Assembly: GCA_037952775.1 (NCBI GenBank)
Contig: JBANAY010000004.1
Coordinates: 11,098,001 to 11,162,000, forward strand
Reading direction: 5' to 3'
DNA: 64,000 nucleotides
From: Clonostachys chloroleuca
Taxonomy: Eukaryota > Ascomycota > Sordariomycetes > Hypocreales > Bionectriaceae
The notes below the pieces were generated by a model. That model worked only from the letters and a program-made list of their open reading frames with translations. It was not told the origin of the DNA and did not search any database. Shown here one piece after another: positions 11,616 to 22,797 of this stretch (position 1 is the first letter of the stretch; each line of letters starts with the position of its first letter). A program made the translations under genes and the position numbers.

Positions 11616-14600
11616 TTGATCCGCCCATGCCAACCAAGCCCCTCCAGCATGGACGTTTTCAGGCAAGCCCAGAGCCGGTTCCATCTGGCCTTGCCAACAG
11701 AGTCGCAAGCCCAATACAGGCCCTGCGACTCTGTTGAGCAGCTGCTTACTGATGTTAGACAGTTCAGCCTGCTACCTAAAGGCAACAGGCGGCTCTCTGA
11801 CTGCATGCTGAAAATTAAAGCATTTACAGATAATCTTGAGCCGTATTTAGGTGTTATAGCCATAATATGCGGATCTCATGCTGGCCGGGCTGATGCGACT
11901 TTTGGCACATTGAGGCTTGTCCTCCAGGTGGGTAATATGTCTCTATCTCAGGCTTTCAACCAGAACATTTTATGAAACTAAACGATACGCGTGAATCTTT
12001 AGATGGCCAGTTCCTACGGTAGTTTCTTTGAGAAGCTCTGCGATGCCCTCGAGAGACTGGACATCAAGTTTCCGCGGTACCAGGAGCTTTACGACAAACT
12101 TAGCTCGCGGAAAGCTGGGCCAGTGGGACCAACGCTAACGAGTGCGCTGGGGAAGACCTATGACTTGTTATTCGAGTTCTTTCAGAGCGTCGCGGGGCTC
12201 TTTTCGCGACCAAGCGGCAGTAAGTTCAGTAGTTGTGAATAAGTGACTGATTCTCTAATACTGGGGTAGGGACAAGGCACACTTTCTCTACCGTGGCTTC
12301 TCTTGCCCGGAAGCCATTTGATGTCCGTTTCAAGGAAATACTGGAGAAAATCAGTTTCTATCACAACCTGGTCAAGGAGGAGATAGAGACGGAAAGAGTA
12401 GATGAGATACAAGACGATCTGTTTAATCTGAAAGCGGCAGCGGCAGAACAAGCTACAGAAAAATTGCAAAACACAGTCCTCGAGAAGCTGAAGGAGATTC
12501 AAGCAGGCCAAGCACCGAACAAAGCCCAGTTGACTCTTTTACAGAGTCTTCTTGTTGATGGATTCTCTCGTCAAGCAACACTTGAATCACAGAATCGATT
12601 ACTTAATTTATTGTCGCAGTTTTCGAACCACGAGGAGGCCCGGATACAAGGTTCGTAAATCACTCATCCAAGCCGGACACTGCCCTTCTAATGGCAACTA
12701 GCTGAATTCCAATCCGCTGTCATTCGATGGATTGACCCGCCGGATTACAAGGAAAATCTCTGCGACGCGCAAGATGAGCGCGCTGATGGAACTGCAGAAT
12801 GGATCTTTGATAACCCCGCGTTTATCCAGTGGCAGCTTGGAATACCAGAACAGGACTCTCCGTCAACATCGAATTCACCTAGATCACTTCTTTGGGTCAA
12901 TGGTAATAATCACACTGAACGATGCATCCTTCAAGAGCAAGACTGATAATCTCAAAGGAAAGCCGGGCTCGGGGAAAACCGTACTCGCTGGCTCCATCGT
13001 TGAAGAGCTCCGGAGAAAACAAAAAACGCACACTATGGACTCGGCGGTTTGTTACTATTTCTTCAATCAAAACATGGGTAAGAAGAATAGCCATGTTGAC
13101 ACTTATCGTGCTATCCTGGCGCAGCTGTTTCACCACTGCTACGAGATAGACGAAGTTTGCGACGTCTTCGGCATGATAAAGATGAGCATTGTGAGCGATA
13201 TTCGGGCATCGGAGCATGAATTAATCGACACAATACAATTGTGCCTCAAAGAAGTTCCAAGATCCAAGTTCATTCTGGATGGTATCGACGAATGCGCAAA
13301 TGACACTAAGCTCCTGAAGAATATCAAATTCTGGTGTGAAACAACATCAGTCAAGATCATTCTCCTCAGTCGGCCAGATGTCTCAAGTTTAAGGAAGGCA
13401 ATCTCGCCGACTTCGACCATTACCATGATGGATTCAACGTTAGGCAGAGATATCTGTCGGTATCTGGCACCCGAATTCGATGACTTTCGAGACGAGGGCC
13501 TTTTACCAAAGGATGCAGATATAGAAATGCTGGCACGCCATCTAGGAAAACGAGCTGAGGGGATGTTCCTTTGGGCTCGCGTGATGATCGAATACTTGGC
13601 CTCCCCAGCCTTGAGCAAGAGGCAACGGTTGGAGATTATCATGGAGGACACACCGGGAGGGCTTGATCGCCTTGAAGATCTCTATTGTAGGATTCAAGAC
13701 CGGATTGATGCCCTTGACGGACCAAGCAGGCAATTGGCCCAGAGAGCGTTGGTGTGGATAGCTCATACTCGACTCACACCCCCTGAGCTCAGTGAAGCAA
13801 TCACCGATGAAGATTGGGGGCCTGATCGCGACGAAGACTCGAACCATTTTGAACACGCTGTCATTGTGTCTTGCCGCGGGATCATAGAAAAGAGGTCCAA
13901 TGGGATATTCAGGTATATTCATTTAACAGCAAGGGAGTTTGCACAGAATGGACCTCAGCGATCTGCGCGACAGGCATTGATCCCACATGTTCATATTGCC
14001 AAGGCCCAGATTGTTGAATATTGTGTCGGATACTTTAACAAACGAATACCTGCAAATCCACTATCGGGACAGCTGGGAGTCACTGCTGATGTCAACATCA
14101 TCATTGAGAGATGGCCCTTGCTGAAATTTGCCTCACGGAATTGGATGGCCTTCGCAGTTGAGTTGCTGTGTTCACACGAAACTGAATTCTCGGGAAACCA
14201 AATGGACGGTCTTTATACCGAAATCAAAACGTTTTTGCAAAACCGATTTTACGTCATGGTTTGGATTGAAGCTCTGTACACATTGTGTCCGAGTGAAGTC
14301 TCAACATCGTTGGAGAAAACACGGATCAACATTGAACAAATGCAGTTGATGCAACTGGCGCCGGACTGGCAAGAATGTTGGCACGACTTGAAAGAGTTGA
14401 TCCAAGATGTTTGTCAAATAAATCTCGACTGGGGTGGAACTCTTACAGACACACCATACGAAATTTGGGGCGACGTTGGCATCTTCCAGAAAAGCAAGTT
14501 CTTGGCCTCAACCAAGGCAGGCACTGTGGAATCCCTCGCAGCGAGGCTGCATGAAAAAGGAACATCGAACGCAGTTGGCCCTTTATTTAGCCAGTCTAGA

Positions 14601-16460
14601 AGCTCCCCAGATGCCAAAAGACTGGCTGTACTAAGCGTCTTTCCCTGCAGGTAAGTCCTATCTACTATCTTGAATTCCTACGAGCTATTTATTGATATGG
14701 CAAACTACAGATTTTTTCGAGACGGCTGGGACAGGCATGACGATATACCATTTTATCCGGATGCTCCGGCGGAGGCTCCGGCGCGATCTGTGACGACGGA
14801 GCCATACGATAAAAGCGCAGCCGGAGATGGCCAACATAGGAGGCCTCGTCACTCCACATGTACCCCTCCTTCGCTACCTAAGCGGACAACTGATCCCACT
14901 CCTCCATTTTCACAATCTGATTTCAGGGACGCATGCTCTAGATGGGTAATAACCTACGAGATCTTCTCTATCGAGGCTAGTGAATCTAGTCGCCTGTTTT
15001 TCATAGAAGCACCTATTGATGCTCTATCTGTTGAGGTATGCCTCAGACAGAGCCTACTTGTTGACAGCGAAGACTGGATCTGTACTTTCGCCCTATCAAT
15101 AGGGCCGAACTTAGACAAATTCACGGTATTGAATGTGTTGTTTGATGTGAGATCCGACCAAACCTACCATTGCAGGACAATATCATGGCCTCAGAGATAT
15201 CGACCTTCATGTTGGGACACATCCAAACGCATAAAGTCTAATGTCTACTCAGATAGAAGGGACTCTTACAATTATCATTTCTCGTGGAGTTGGGATGGGC
15301 GATATCTTTTATTTCGCGATCGCAAACTCAAAGCAAGTGAATGGGTTCAGCATGGGACCAGCCTCGCCATATTCTCCATCACAGAGCCAGCCTCGGGAGG
15401 AGAGGGTATTAAATTGGTAAACTGCTTCTCTACCGGTTCGCTTACCACCGGGTTCAATTCCTGTCACTTTCACCCAACAGAAGATCTTCTGTTACTGCGA
15501 GACGACAAAGATTTTTATTTATGGAAGTTCCTGGATGGTGAGTGTGATTTCTTAACTTGAACTCACTTGAATGATGAATATGATAGGCTGCTAACACTCA
15601 AATAAGAAGAAGAACCGTCGGTTCTCCAGCTCGCTGATACTGAGACTCGTCCAGGGCATGGAATTGAAAGCATCTCGTTTTCTAGTTGTGGAAAGTACAT
15701 TACCATCTCCTACAGATTCCAGCCATGGCCAAAGATATATCCTTTGGCAACCTTCCTGGGGAACGATGAAAATGTTGAGACTTGTCATGAGGTGACGGAG
15801 ACGTCATCAGGTATAACTGACGACTCGGCTGCCCAGCCATCAGCTGCCTCGAGCGAAGTTGCTGCCCGAAATAAGCAAACAGAACTCACAACTAACCCCA
15901 TCATCAGCCGGGCCACTTCATCTTCAGTTGTGGTTAGGAAAAACAACGTAAACGAGTTTGAAATGGCCCTCCTGAAGGTGGCTCCGAAAGAGGTCCGGAT
16001 TCGTCAAAAGCATGAAGGAGAGGACACTTACACATCTTTGATCAAGTTGCCCCAGTCTATTCCAACCAGAAATACCACCGCTGAGGTGACAGCTCCCATT
16101 GCTGGGGAAGACCCTAAATTCCAGGTCATTCTCAATGTTGGGCCGGAAAAAGTATTTCTAAGCAGCGATGCCGGTGCCGCCGCAACACATCTGCCTCTTG
16201 TTGTTCGGAAAGACCCTCGAGCATTAAGGACACAACCATCAGATAGAATCACAGGGGAAAGGGCGAAGATCTCTCCTATTGATAGAGGCACTAATGCTGT
16301 TCCAGCAAAAATGTTGAAGGCTCCTAAGAATGATTCATCGGAACCGGGAGCTCAGAAGCCACTTCCTGCGCGGTCCCCTCAGGCAGCAACTGGGGAGCTC
16401 AAGCCTCAAAAGAAAAAGGGGAAGCTCATTAGTTGGATCACAAAGCGGATGAAGAAGTAA
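11616..16460 (+). CDS. STAND NTPase: NACHT protein with beta-propeller-like C-terminal part
   Basis: Seven-exon model: 11616-11927, 12003-12219, 12270-12650, 12702-12902, 12958-14650, 14711-15537 and 15607-16460, about 1494 residues. All junctions keep frame, and six introns of 50-75 nt have GT/AG ends. The N-terminal helical module (FGTLRLVLQMASSYGSFFEKLCDALERL) is the type found ahead of fungal NACHT domains. A WIFDNPAFIQWQ linker precedes the P-loop LLWVNGKPGSGKT, which is itself assembled across the intron at 12903-12957. Walker B is FILDGIDEC; LLSRPDV and MFLWARVMIEYL segments follow. The C-terminal third has WD40-like blades (SWSWDGRYLLFRD, CHFHPTEDLLLLRDDKDFYLW, ISFSSCGKYITIS) and then a lysine-rich, apparently disordered tail. 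STAND proteins are signal-triggered switches in fungal immunity and incompatibility. An alternative start is Met12 (11649). Gene and fold are secure; the ligand is unknown. Confidence 0.85.
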
Positions 16461-16743
16461 AGGCATGGATTGGTGATAACTATGTTTAGAGACATAAATA
16501 TGTGCTCCCCCAACGTTTTAATGAAGATATGACAGAAATATAATAATAATTCGATGATAAGGGTGACAAGTTGACTAAATGTTGTGCAAATGAAAGACTC
16601 TTACTCGAAAGCGGTCTGCGTAACTACATCGCACCTTGACCCGAGTCCAGGCAACAGATAACTAGGTAACTACTTGATGGTCTGAACACCCAACACCTCC
16701 TAGATGATTACCTTCTCTATACCAAGAAGAGAATGCTTTACTA

Positions 16744-18047
16744 TCATCTCGTCTGTGTAATGGTCCTGTTTCCCGTGACAATCTCAGGCGTGTAGTCTGT
16801 ACCAAAGTGTTTCGCAATTGTTCCACGGATGATCCACGCCCATAGCCGCCAGCTGCCAAGCTGACCAGTGCCACGGTTCGGACCCATAGTGACGGCAAAC
16901 ACAAAAGTGTCGTCAGCCTTGTATGGGGGAATGGGACGACAGGCCAGCTAGGCCTGCATGGCCGGGGCAAGGTAACGAACCTGAGAATCAGCATGCTTTC
17001 CAGTGGCCGCTTGGGTGTTGGCGGCGTCTCCCAGAGCGAGTATATTAGCGTAGCCTGTGACCTGCAACGTTGTGCGATCGACCTTGACACGGCCATCAGA
17101 GTCGAGCATTTCTTCTGGTGCGAAAGTGGTATTTGGTCGTACACCGAACGCCGGGATATAGAGATCAGCCTCAAGCATGGTGGCGGCGGTATCATCCGTG
17201 GCTTTGTCAGTACGTTTCAGGACGAGCGATTGGTTCCCAGCCGGGGCAGTAGAAACGTCCACTACACGCGTGTTGGTTATTACGTTGACCTTGAGCTGAG
17301 TCAACTCGTCAACAACAGTCTGTCGTATGTCTGTAAGCGCTTCGAGTCCAAGGGGTGAGACACCCGCGGCTATGAGAGTGAAGACTTTGCTTCCTGAAGG
17401 ACCATACTCTTGACCCAGCTCGCCCGCTAACTCGACACCCGCAGTCCGGTACCGGCTACGACACTAGAACGTGCCGCTGCAGTCCTCTCACGCAAGCTCT
17501 GCATCCCTTGTTTAGTCGTCTCCGTATTCGAGAGACTCTTGAATGGCATGTCGTCCTTGCAAGAAGAACCAGTCACGATGACGAGGGTATTGTGCTCGAT
17601 GATTCGTTGTGGTCGGTCAGCTACGTTGGCCGATACGATGATGCGGTTCGTTTCGGGTTCCAGGCCTTGAGCAAAGCCCACGACGTGCTCGAATTTGGAG
17701 GGCTCGTACTTGGAAAAGGCTGGGCCGAGGGCGGGGAAAACCTTGTTATCGTCGAGTAGGCCGGGTACAACGGCTCGGACAGTGGCATAGGGCCAGAGCA
17801 TCTCATCGTTGGGGCTGACCAAGACTACACACAGGCCGACCGACGCCGGCGTATGTTTGAGCAAGTGATGGGCAAGTGGAATGCCCGCCATTCAGGCACC
17901 GAGAATAACCACTGTGTGTGTTGTTGTTGGTGTCGAGTCTGGGTCGTTTAACCCCTGAGTCTTCCGGGTCTTGCGGAGTCGAAAGACAAGTGGGCTAGCA
18001 AGAACCAGCAGCCCTGCTGTCCAAAGGTAAACAGAACCAGAAACCAT
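16744..18047 (-). pseudogene. AIF/AMID-like FAD oxidoreductase, inactivated
   Basis: Remains of an apoptosis-inducing-factor-like NAD(P)H:FAD oxidoreductase of about 434 codons. A hydrophobic N-terminus (MVSGSVYLWTAGLLVLASPL) leads into a Rossmann motif read as VVILGA-stop-MAG. The TGA at 17894-17892 sits where relatives have Ser of GASxAG. The second nucleotide-binding region reads SVVAGTG and then loses one base at about 17443-17445; the next frame continues AGVELAGELGQEYG, exactly as expected. A third lesion is TAG at 16950-16948 after YLAPAMQA; the same frame goes on with a recognisable C-terminus (VTMGPNRGTGQLGSWRLWAW) to the natural stop at 16746-16744. The remaining sequence is well conserved, so the decay looks recent. 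Three independent lesions make sequencing error unlikely as the only explanation. Confidence 0.8.
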
Positions 18048-20795
18048 TTTGACGTAGAATATCTGAAGAAAGAAAGTAAAAGTTGGCTATTGGGAAGCAG
18101 TAAGGGGCAGGATCAGAGGTGTGAGGGTGGAAGCGACTATGAGGGTATTTATGGTTCGATTCGACGGGGCCCAGAAAACTCCTGCCCAGGGCGACCCTCA
18201 CGTGCGATGCGGTGGACACTTGTACACTCGGTGGCATGCGAAGATAGGTTCGGTAAGTAACCGCCCACTGAGTAGGCGGTTATCTTAACCTAGTTCCAAG
18301 TGGGCAACGTTACAAAACGTGTTGATGAGGGGTTGCTGTAAAACATAGCCGCCTTGTTGAAATAACAACTCCGCACCCTGGTCAGGAAACCGTGAAGACG
18401 CATAATAAGCAAAAGGGCATAATTACCCCGTTGCCACGACAAGGGGGTATGACACTCGGTGAGTGTGTGCTGTCTGTTGCAGGCCAGTTGGGTAAGATGA
18501 GTGGCCGGCCTTTGGGACGAGGGGTTGGCATGACGTGCTATCCTCTGGGATTTTATTAATGCCTCATTAGCATGCCCGAGACAGTCAGGTGAAGGGTGGA
18601 AAGAGGATCAGGGGATGACTTAATCCGCCTAGGGTCAGCAGCCTAATGTGATGGAACTTGGAAAAACATAGAGGAAAACCCTCTTACAAACTCCCCTAAC
18701 CCACGAGAGACAGGGGCTGCCTCCCTAAGACTCCACAAAGCCCCAGTAGCCGAGTGATGGTATGGAGTTTATGTGGGTAAAGGCCAGGGATTGAATCTTA
18801 CCCACACCACCCATGACAGGGATGACATGGATAGCACGAAGCATGTGTCAAGCGATGTACAGTAACTCGACCAGCTGAGCCGAGCCTAGTTTGTAGAGAA
18901 ATTTCTGACAACAGCACGGGGTGCAATCGATCCCCGTTTTCGAGTGAGCTGAAAGTGCAGCTAGAACCACCACATCCTAGACCCAACCACCATCATCACA
19001 GCAAAGGTAGGCATGCATGCTATCAATGTACTCGACACCAGCGCGAGAAGTTTTGCCATCACTGAACTCATCAAGAACACTGCTCCCGAAACTCCATGTC
19101 TCCCCAGACCAGATGTCTCTGGAACCCTGCACTGATGATGAACCACTCCGCCCCTGAAAGGTTTCCCTCATTCGGCATTGCGCTGTTCAAATTTCAAGAT
19201 CCTTCTCTTTTTCGAGTCAAAAATGACCACCCAGGTAGCGGAGAAACCTCATTGTATTCACTAACGATTTTCTGATGATGTAGAGGATATTTTTTAGTAG
19301 CATCCGAAGAATTAAGGATGCCACATACATAGAGAACAGACACGGGTAGATGCTGGTAATGGTCTACAGGAATAGACACAGCCTTCATTGAATAGATGAA
19401 AGAAGATCCATCTGTCTTAGTAAATGAAGTTTAACACGTTCTTGGGCGAACCGGCGTCTGGCGTTCTAGCAGGGGACAGACTGGACTTGATATGCGCAGA
19501 AAGGACTCAGCAGACAAGGCATAGGATTGAGAGCGCACACGAGGTACTACAGACACTTGAACGTGCCTCTTATTTTCTCGGTGAGGTGGGCGGCATCTGA
19601 ATGGCAAGTGGGGGTGATCGTCCTAGCTATGAATGTTGCAGTCAGAGTGACATATTTTTGACTTGAGATGCAGCCAGCGGGCTATTCCGACGAGTGGAGA
19701 AGGAAGGGACCTGCTCAGTTTAGTAGGCATAATGACACAGTGTGATTCGATTTTCACATTCAATCGGCATGGGTCGAAGCAAGTGCAACAACCAACAGCT
19801 TCGTCCGACCGGGTACGTGCATCAATTACAGTGAGGCCGGGCCCCCGAAATTTCTCTTCTGTGATCCAATCTTCAAAATCCATTCTCATAACTAAAAGCC
19901 CACGCTGTAGGTAGATGTTGTTATCCTCAAATCAGCACACAAATAAAGAAAAGGAGATTAACTTTGTTTATTCCTGTATGGTGCTGAATATAACTCCCAG
20001 GGATTATTCTAGCAATGGGGATAAGACGGGCGTACTTTGTTTCGGAAACACCCGATGAAAGCCAGCTTGATTAATCGCTTGATAAGAGACTCCGGGCATG
20101 GGAAGTGCAACAATGTCTATAATGCGGCGGAAATGAATGTTGAGCACAGGCTACTGAACCCCTTAGGCTTTTACATAGGTAACCTGCCTTCCATCTTGCT
20201 TCTTAGGACGACGGGACCCTTGGACTGAATCTCAATTGTGTAGGAGTTAGGCCTTGCTTAATTCCGATTAGATAGACAGCTTTATATTTGATTTTATCTT
20301 ACTTGTATTCCTAGGGATCTGAGATTGGAAATTTAGTGGCAATCTTGGACAGATCCGTAGGCCACAAGCTAAGTTAGCTATGAAGTCTCGGGTAGCAACA
20401 TATAGATGAGAGTAACATCCGCTCACTACGGGTTTAGCTTTCAATTGACATTACTAGTTTAAGTTTATGGGTTTCAGGGTGCGTATAGACTATCTAACTC
20501 CCGGTGGCATTATTATTCTCTACTACACCACGCTCTACGATCTCTTTTCACTCAGTTATTGCCTTGGCATCTTAATCGAGGTTATTTTGTAAGTGAGTCA
20601 CCACTTGGTTAATTTCATTGGAATCTTGTTGCTTTCTTGCCATAGAGATATAAATCTTTAATAGATGACGATTGTATTGAGGCCCATGAAGTGAGCTGCC
20701 GCGAATAAATTTAGAATACAATAACCCAGTTCCCTCTCATATATTAAACTAGGCTGATTTGAGTCGCGACGTTACTGCCTTTTTTTGTCTGACGA
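18048..20795. other. 2.7-kb gene-poor stretch
   Basis: Only short, unconvincing ORFs (none over 90 codons with family resemblance). No tRNA, rRNA or transposon feature was recognised. The right third is more AT-rich. It contains the upstream region of the AIF-like pseudogene and the 3' flank of the MFS gene. Confidence 0.45.
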
Positions 20796-22409
20796 TCACC
20801 TTTCCTTGACCAACGCCTCATCCTTCTCAACATAAGCATCCACCTTGTACTTTTCAAACTCGCGGGCATTGATCCCACGCATAAACAGAATGTCAAGCTC
20901 CTCAAACGTCCTCCCCTTTGTCTCCGGCAGCCTGAAGAAAGTCCAGATGAAGAAGGCCAGAGCGCACCCTCCCCAGAAAAAGCCAGTTTTCCCTTTCCAG
21001 TCCCCGGCGGTTGGGTTGATCATGTACGGGTTGACAACGTTACAGATGATCTGCGCGACATAGTACACGATGCGGCTGAGACAGACGCTCTTGTTGCGCA
21101 GACGCGTCGACGACACCTCGGAGATGATTGCGTAGCATATGGGACCGACGGTAGAGTAGTAGATGCCGAGCCAGAGCAGCATCATGCTTGCTTGCGCGTA
21201 GTTGCCAGCCTCTGAGTTAGGTGCCCCAACGCTGATGAAACCAACAATCATCAAAACCATAGTGAGAAGACCGAGACCCCAGAGATATAGAGTTCGACGA
21301 CCGAAGACGTGCAGGAGGTACCACGAGAAAATCGTGCCGACCGAAGCGAGACCCAGGCCGCCGACGGACATGCTGAAGGAGATGGAGGTAGGCAGGCCGG
21401 CCTGGATGAAGAAGTAAGTCGGAGTGCCTCCCAGTGCAGAGCCACAGAACGGTTGGGCGGCAAAGGCCAAGCATGCAATTTCCGTTCGTCGAAGATCGAC
21501 GCCCCGGAAACAGTCCCAGTACGATGTTCCGTCGTCGACCCCCTTTTCAATTTCATTGGTGTGTACCATCATTGCGAGAGTTTGTTTTATCTGGTCGGGG
21601 CGACTGGAAAGTCGAGCGAGTGCCTTCTCTGCCTCTCGGTACTTTTCCATCCGAACGAAATGCCAAGGAGACTCGGGGGCAAACCATAGAACGATAAAGA
21701 GTGGAGCGGGCCATGCCCACTGAATAGCAAAAGGAATGCGGTAAGACCATTCTCCAGCCATCTCGGAGAAGGCTCGCTGAATAGCAGCCGAGATGAGCTG
21801 CCCAATTGCCCAGCAGAGATTGACATACACCGTCAGATATCCTCGCAATGCCATTGGGCAAACCTCAGAGGCATAGGCTGGAGCCATCGTGGCGAATACA
21901 CCCCAAGGGATTCCGCAGAGAAATTGCCCAACTAGAAGTACGGGAAGGTTGGGGGAAAAGAAGGATATAAAAATGCAGCAGCAGATAGCGATTAGAGAGG
22001 CGAGGAGAACCTTGCGATAGCCAAACTTGTGGGTAAAGTAGCCATTGGCAAAGGCGCCAATGATGGTACCGCAACTGACTGCGTTTGAGAGACCATTCTG
22101 CCAACTAGCGGTGATTTCGTAGGTGTCGGTACTGGCTATGTACTCTCCGTACTTGGCTTTGAAAGAAGGCTGGGCGAAGAACGATTGGATCAGGACGATA
22201 TCGTACCCTTCCATGATAATGGCGGTAGACAGAAGGATGGACCACATGGCTGCCTTGGGGTAAAGGCGCATAGCAGCCCAGAATCCTAGTTTATGTTCTC
22301 CCTCGGCGCCCTGCCTGGCCATGGAGTGGTCGTTCAGGACCTGCTCCGTGGTGTCGACATGTTCAAGCTCGCCAAGGGTGGCCCCCTTGTGATCTTGCGT
22401 AAAGGACAT
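20796..22409 (-). CDS. MFS sugar/H+ symporter, alpha-glucoside permease type
   Basis: Intronless, 537 residues, about 12 membrane spans. Family marks of the sugar porter group (PF00083) are present: MEGYDIVLIQSFFAQPSF after TM1, the loop 2-3 motif THKFGYRKVLL, CGIPWGVFATMAPAYASEVCP, PESPWHFVRMEKYREAEKALARL after TM6, FGRRTLYLWGL in loop 8-9, and PETKGRTFEELDILF after TM12. The long N-terminus and the EGYD/SPW variants are those of maltose/alpha-glucoside permeases (Mal11-like), which bring disaccharides into the cell with protons. It is the last of four co-directional genes with the regulator, GH31 and GH39-like genes, so its cargo is probably the oligosaccharide those enzymes release (inference). 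Its promoter carries two copies of a CCGCCGGA-type motif. Confidence 0.92.
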   Translation of the reverse strand: MSFTQDHKGATLGELEHVDTTEQVLNDHSMARQGAEGEHKLGFWAAMRLYPKAAMWSILLSTAIIMEGYDIVLIQSFFAQPSFKAKYGEYIASTDTYEITASWQNGLSNAVSCGTIIGAFANGYFTHKFGYRKVLLASLIAICCCIFISFFSPNLPVLLVGQFLCGIPWGVFATMAPAYASEVCPMALRGYLTVYVNLCWAIGQLISAAIQRAFSEMAGEWSYRIPFAIQWAWPAPLFIVLWFAPESPWHFVRMEKYREAEKALARLSSRPDQIKQTLAMMVHTNEIEKGVDDGTSYWDCFRGVDLRRTEIACLAFAAQPFCGSALGGTPTYFFIQAGLPTSISFSMSVGGLGLASVGTIFSWYLLHVFGRRTLYLWGLGLLTMVLMIVGFISVGAPNSEAGNYAQASMMLLWLGIYYSTVGPICYAIISEVSSTRLRNKSVCLSRIVYYVAQIICNVVNPYMINPTAGDWKGKTGFFWGGCALAFFIWTFFRLPETKGRTFEELDILFMRGINAREFEKYKVDAYVEKDEALVKER

Positions 22410-22797
22410 GGTAACTCAACGAGATCCAGGTGTAATGATGGTGCAAGGTGATGTCGGAGGCCCAAGGAGGCTGTCTTTCGTATGACAGAGAGTTGAAGAG
22501 GGCTGTTGAGTTGCCTGGAAGACTGTAGATGATCTCGGTGGGGCATCTCTATACAATATATGCGAGAATCGGCTTGACAATGGGAATATCAACCCCACAA
22601 ACGGACATCACGCTAGAACGACACCGAGTGCTAGGTAGAGGATCCCCAAAAACAGTGGAGGTGGAACTGGGGTAATTGGTTGTGGAGGCGGAGTTGTGAT
22701 ATTTTCTTGACACCTTCTCTGCCAGCTGAAGAGTCCCGGCGGAGAAGTTCTACCCCGCCGGACTTCACTAGCCACGAAAATGCGGCTAGCTCCGAGG
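22410..22797. promoter_or_regulatory. MFS promoter with paired CCGGCGGA / CCGCCGGA sites
   Basis: 388 nt between the regulator's 3' end and the permease start. CCGGCGGA lies at 22736-22743 and CCGCCGGA at 22755-22762. The two are inverted relative to one another and are about 330-350 nt upstream of the ATG. The second continues as CCGCCGGACTT, identical to the site upstream of the GH31 gene. CGG triplets are typical half-sites for Zn2Cys6 proteins; binding by the adjacent regulator is inferred. Confidence 0.5.
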
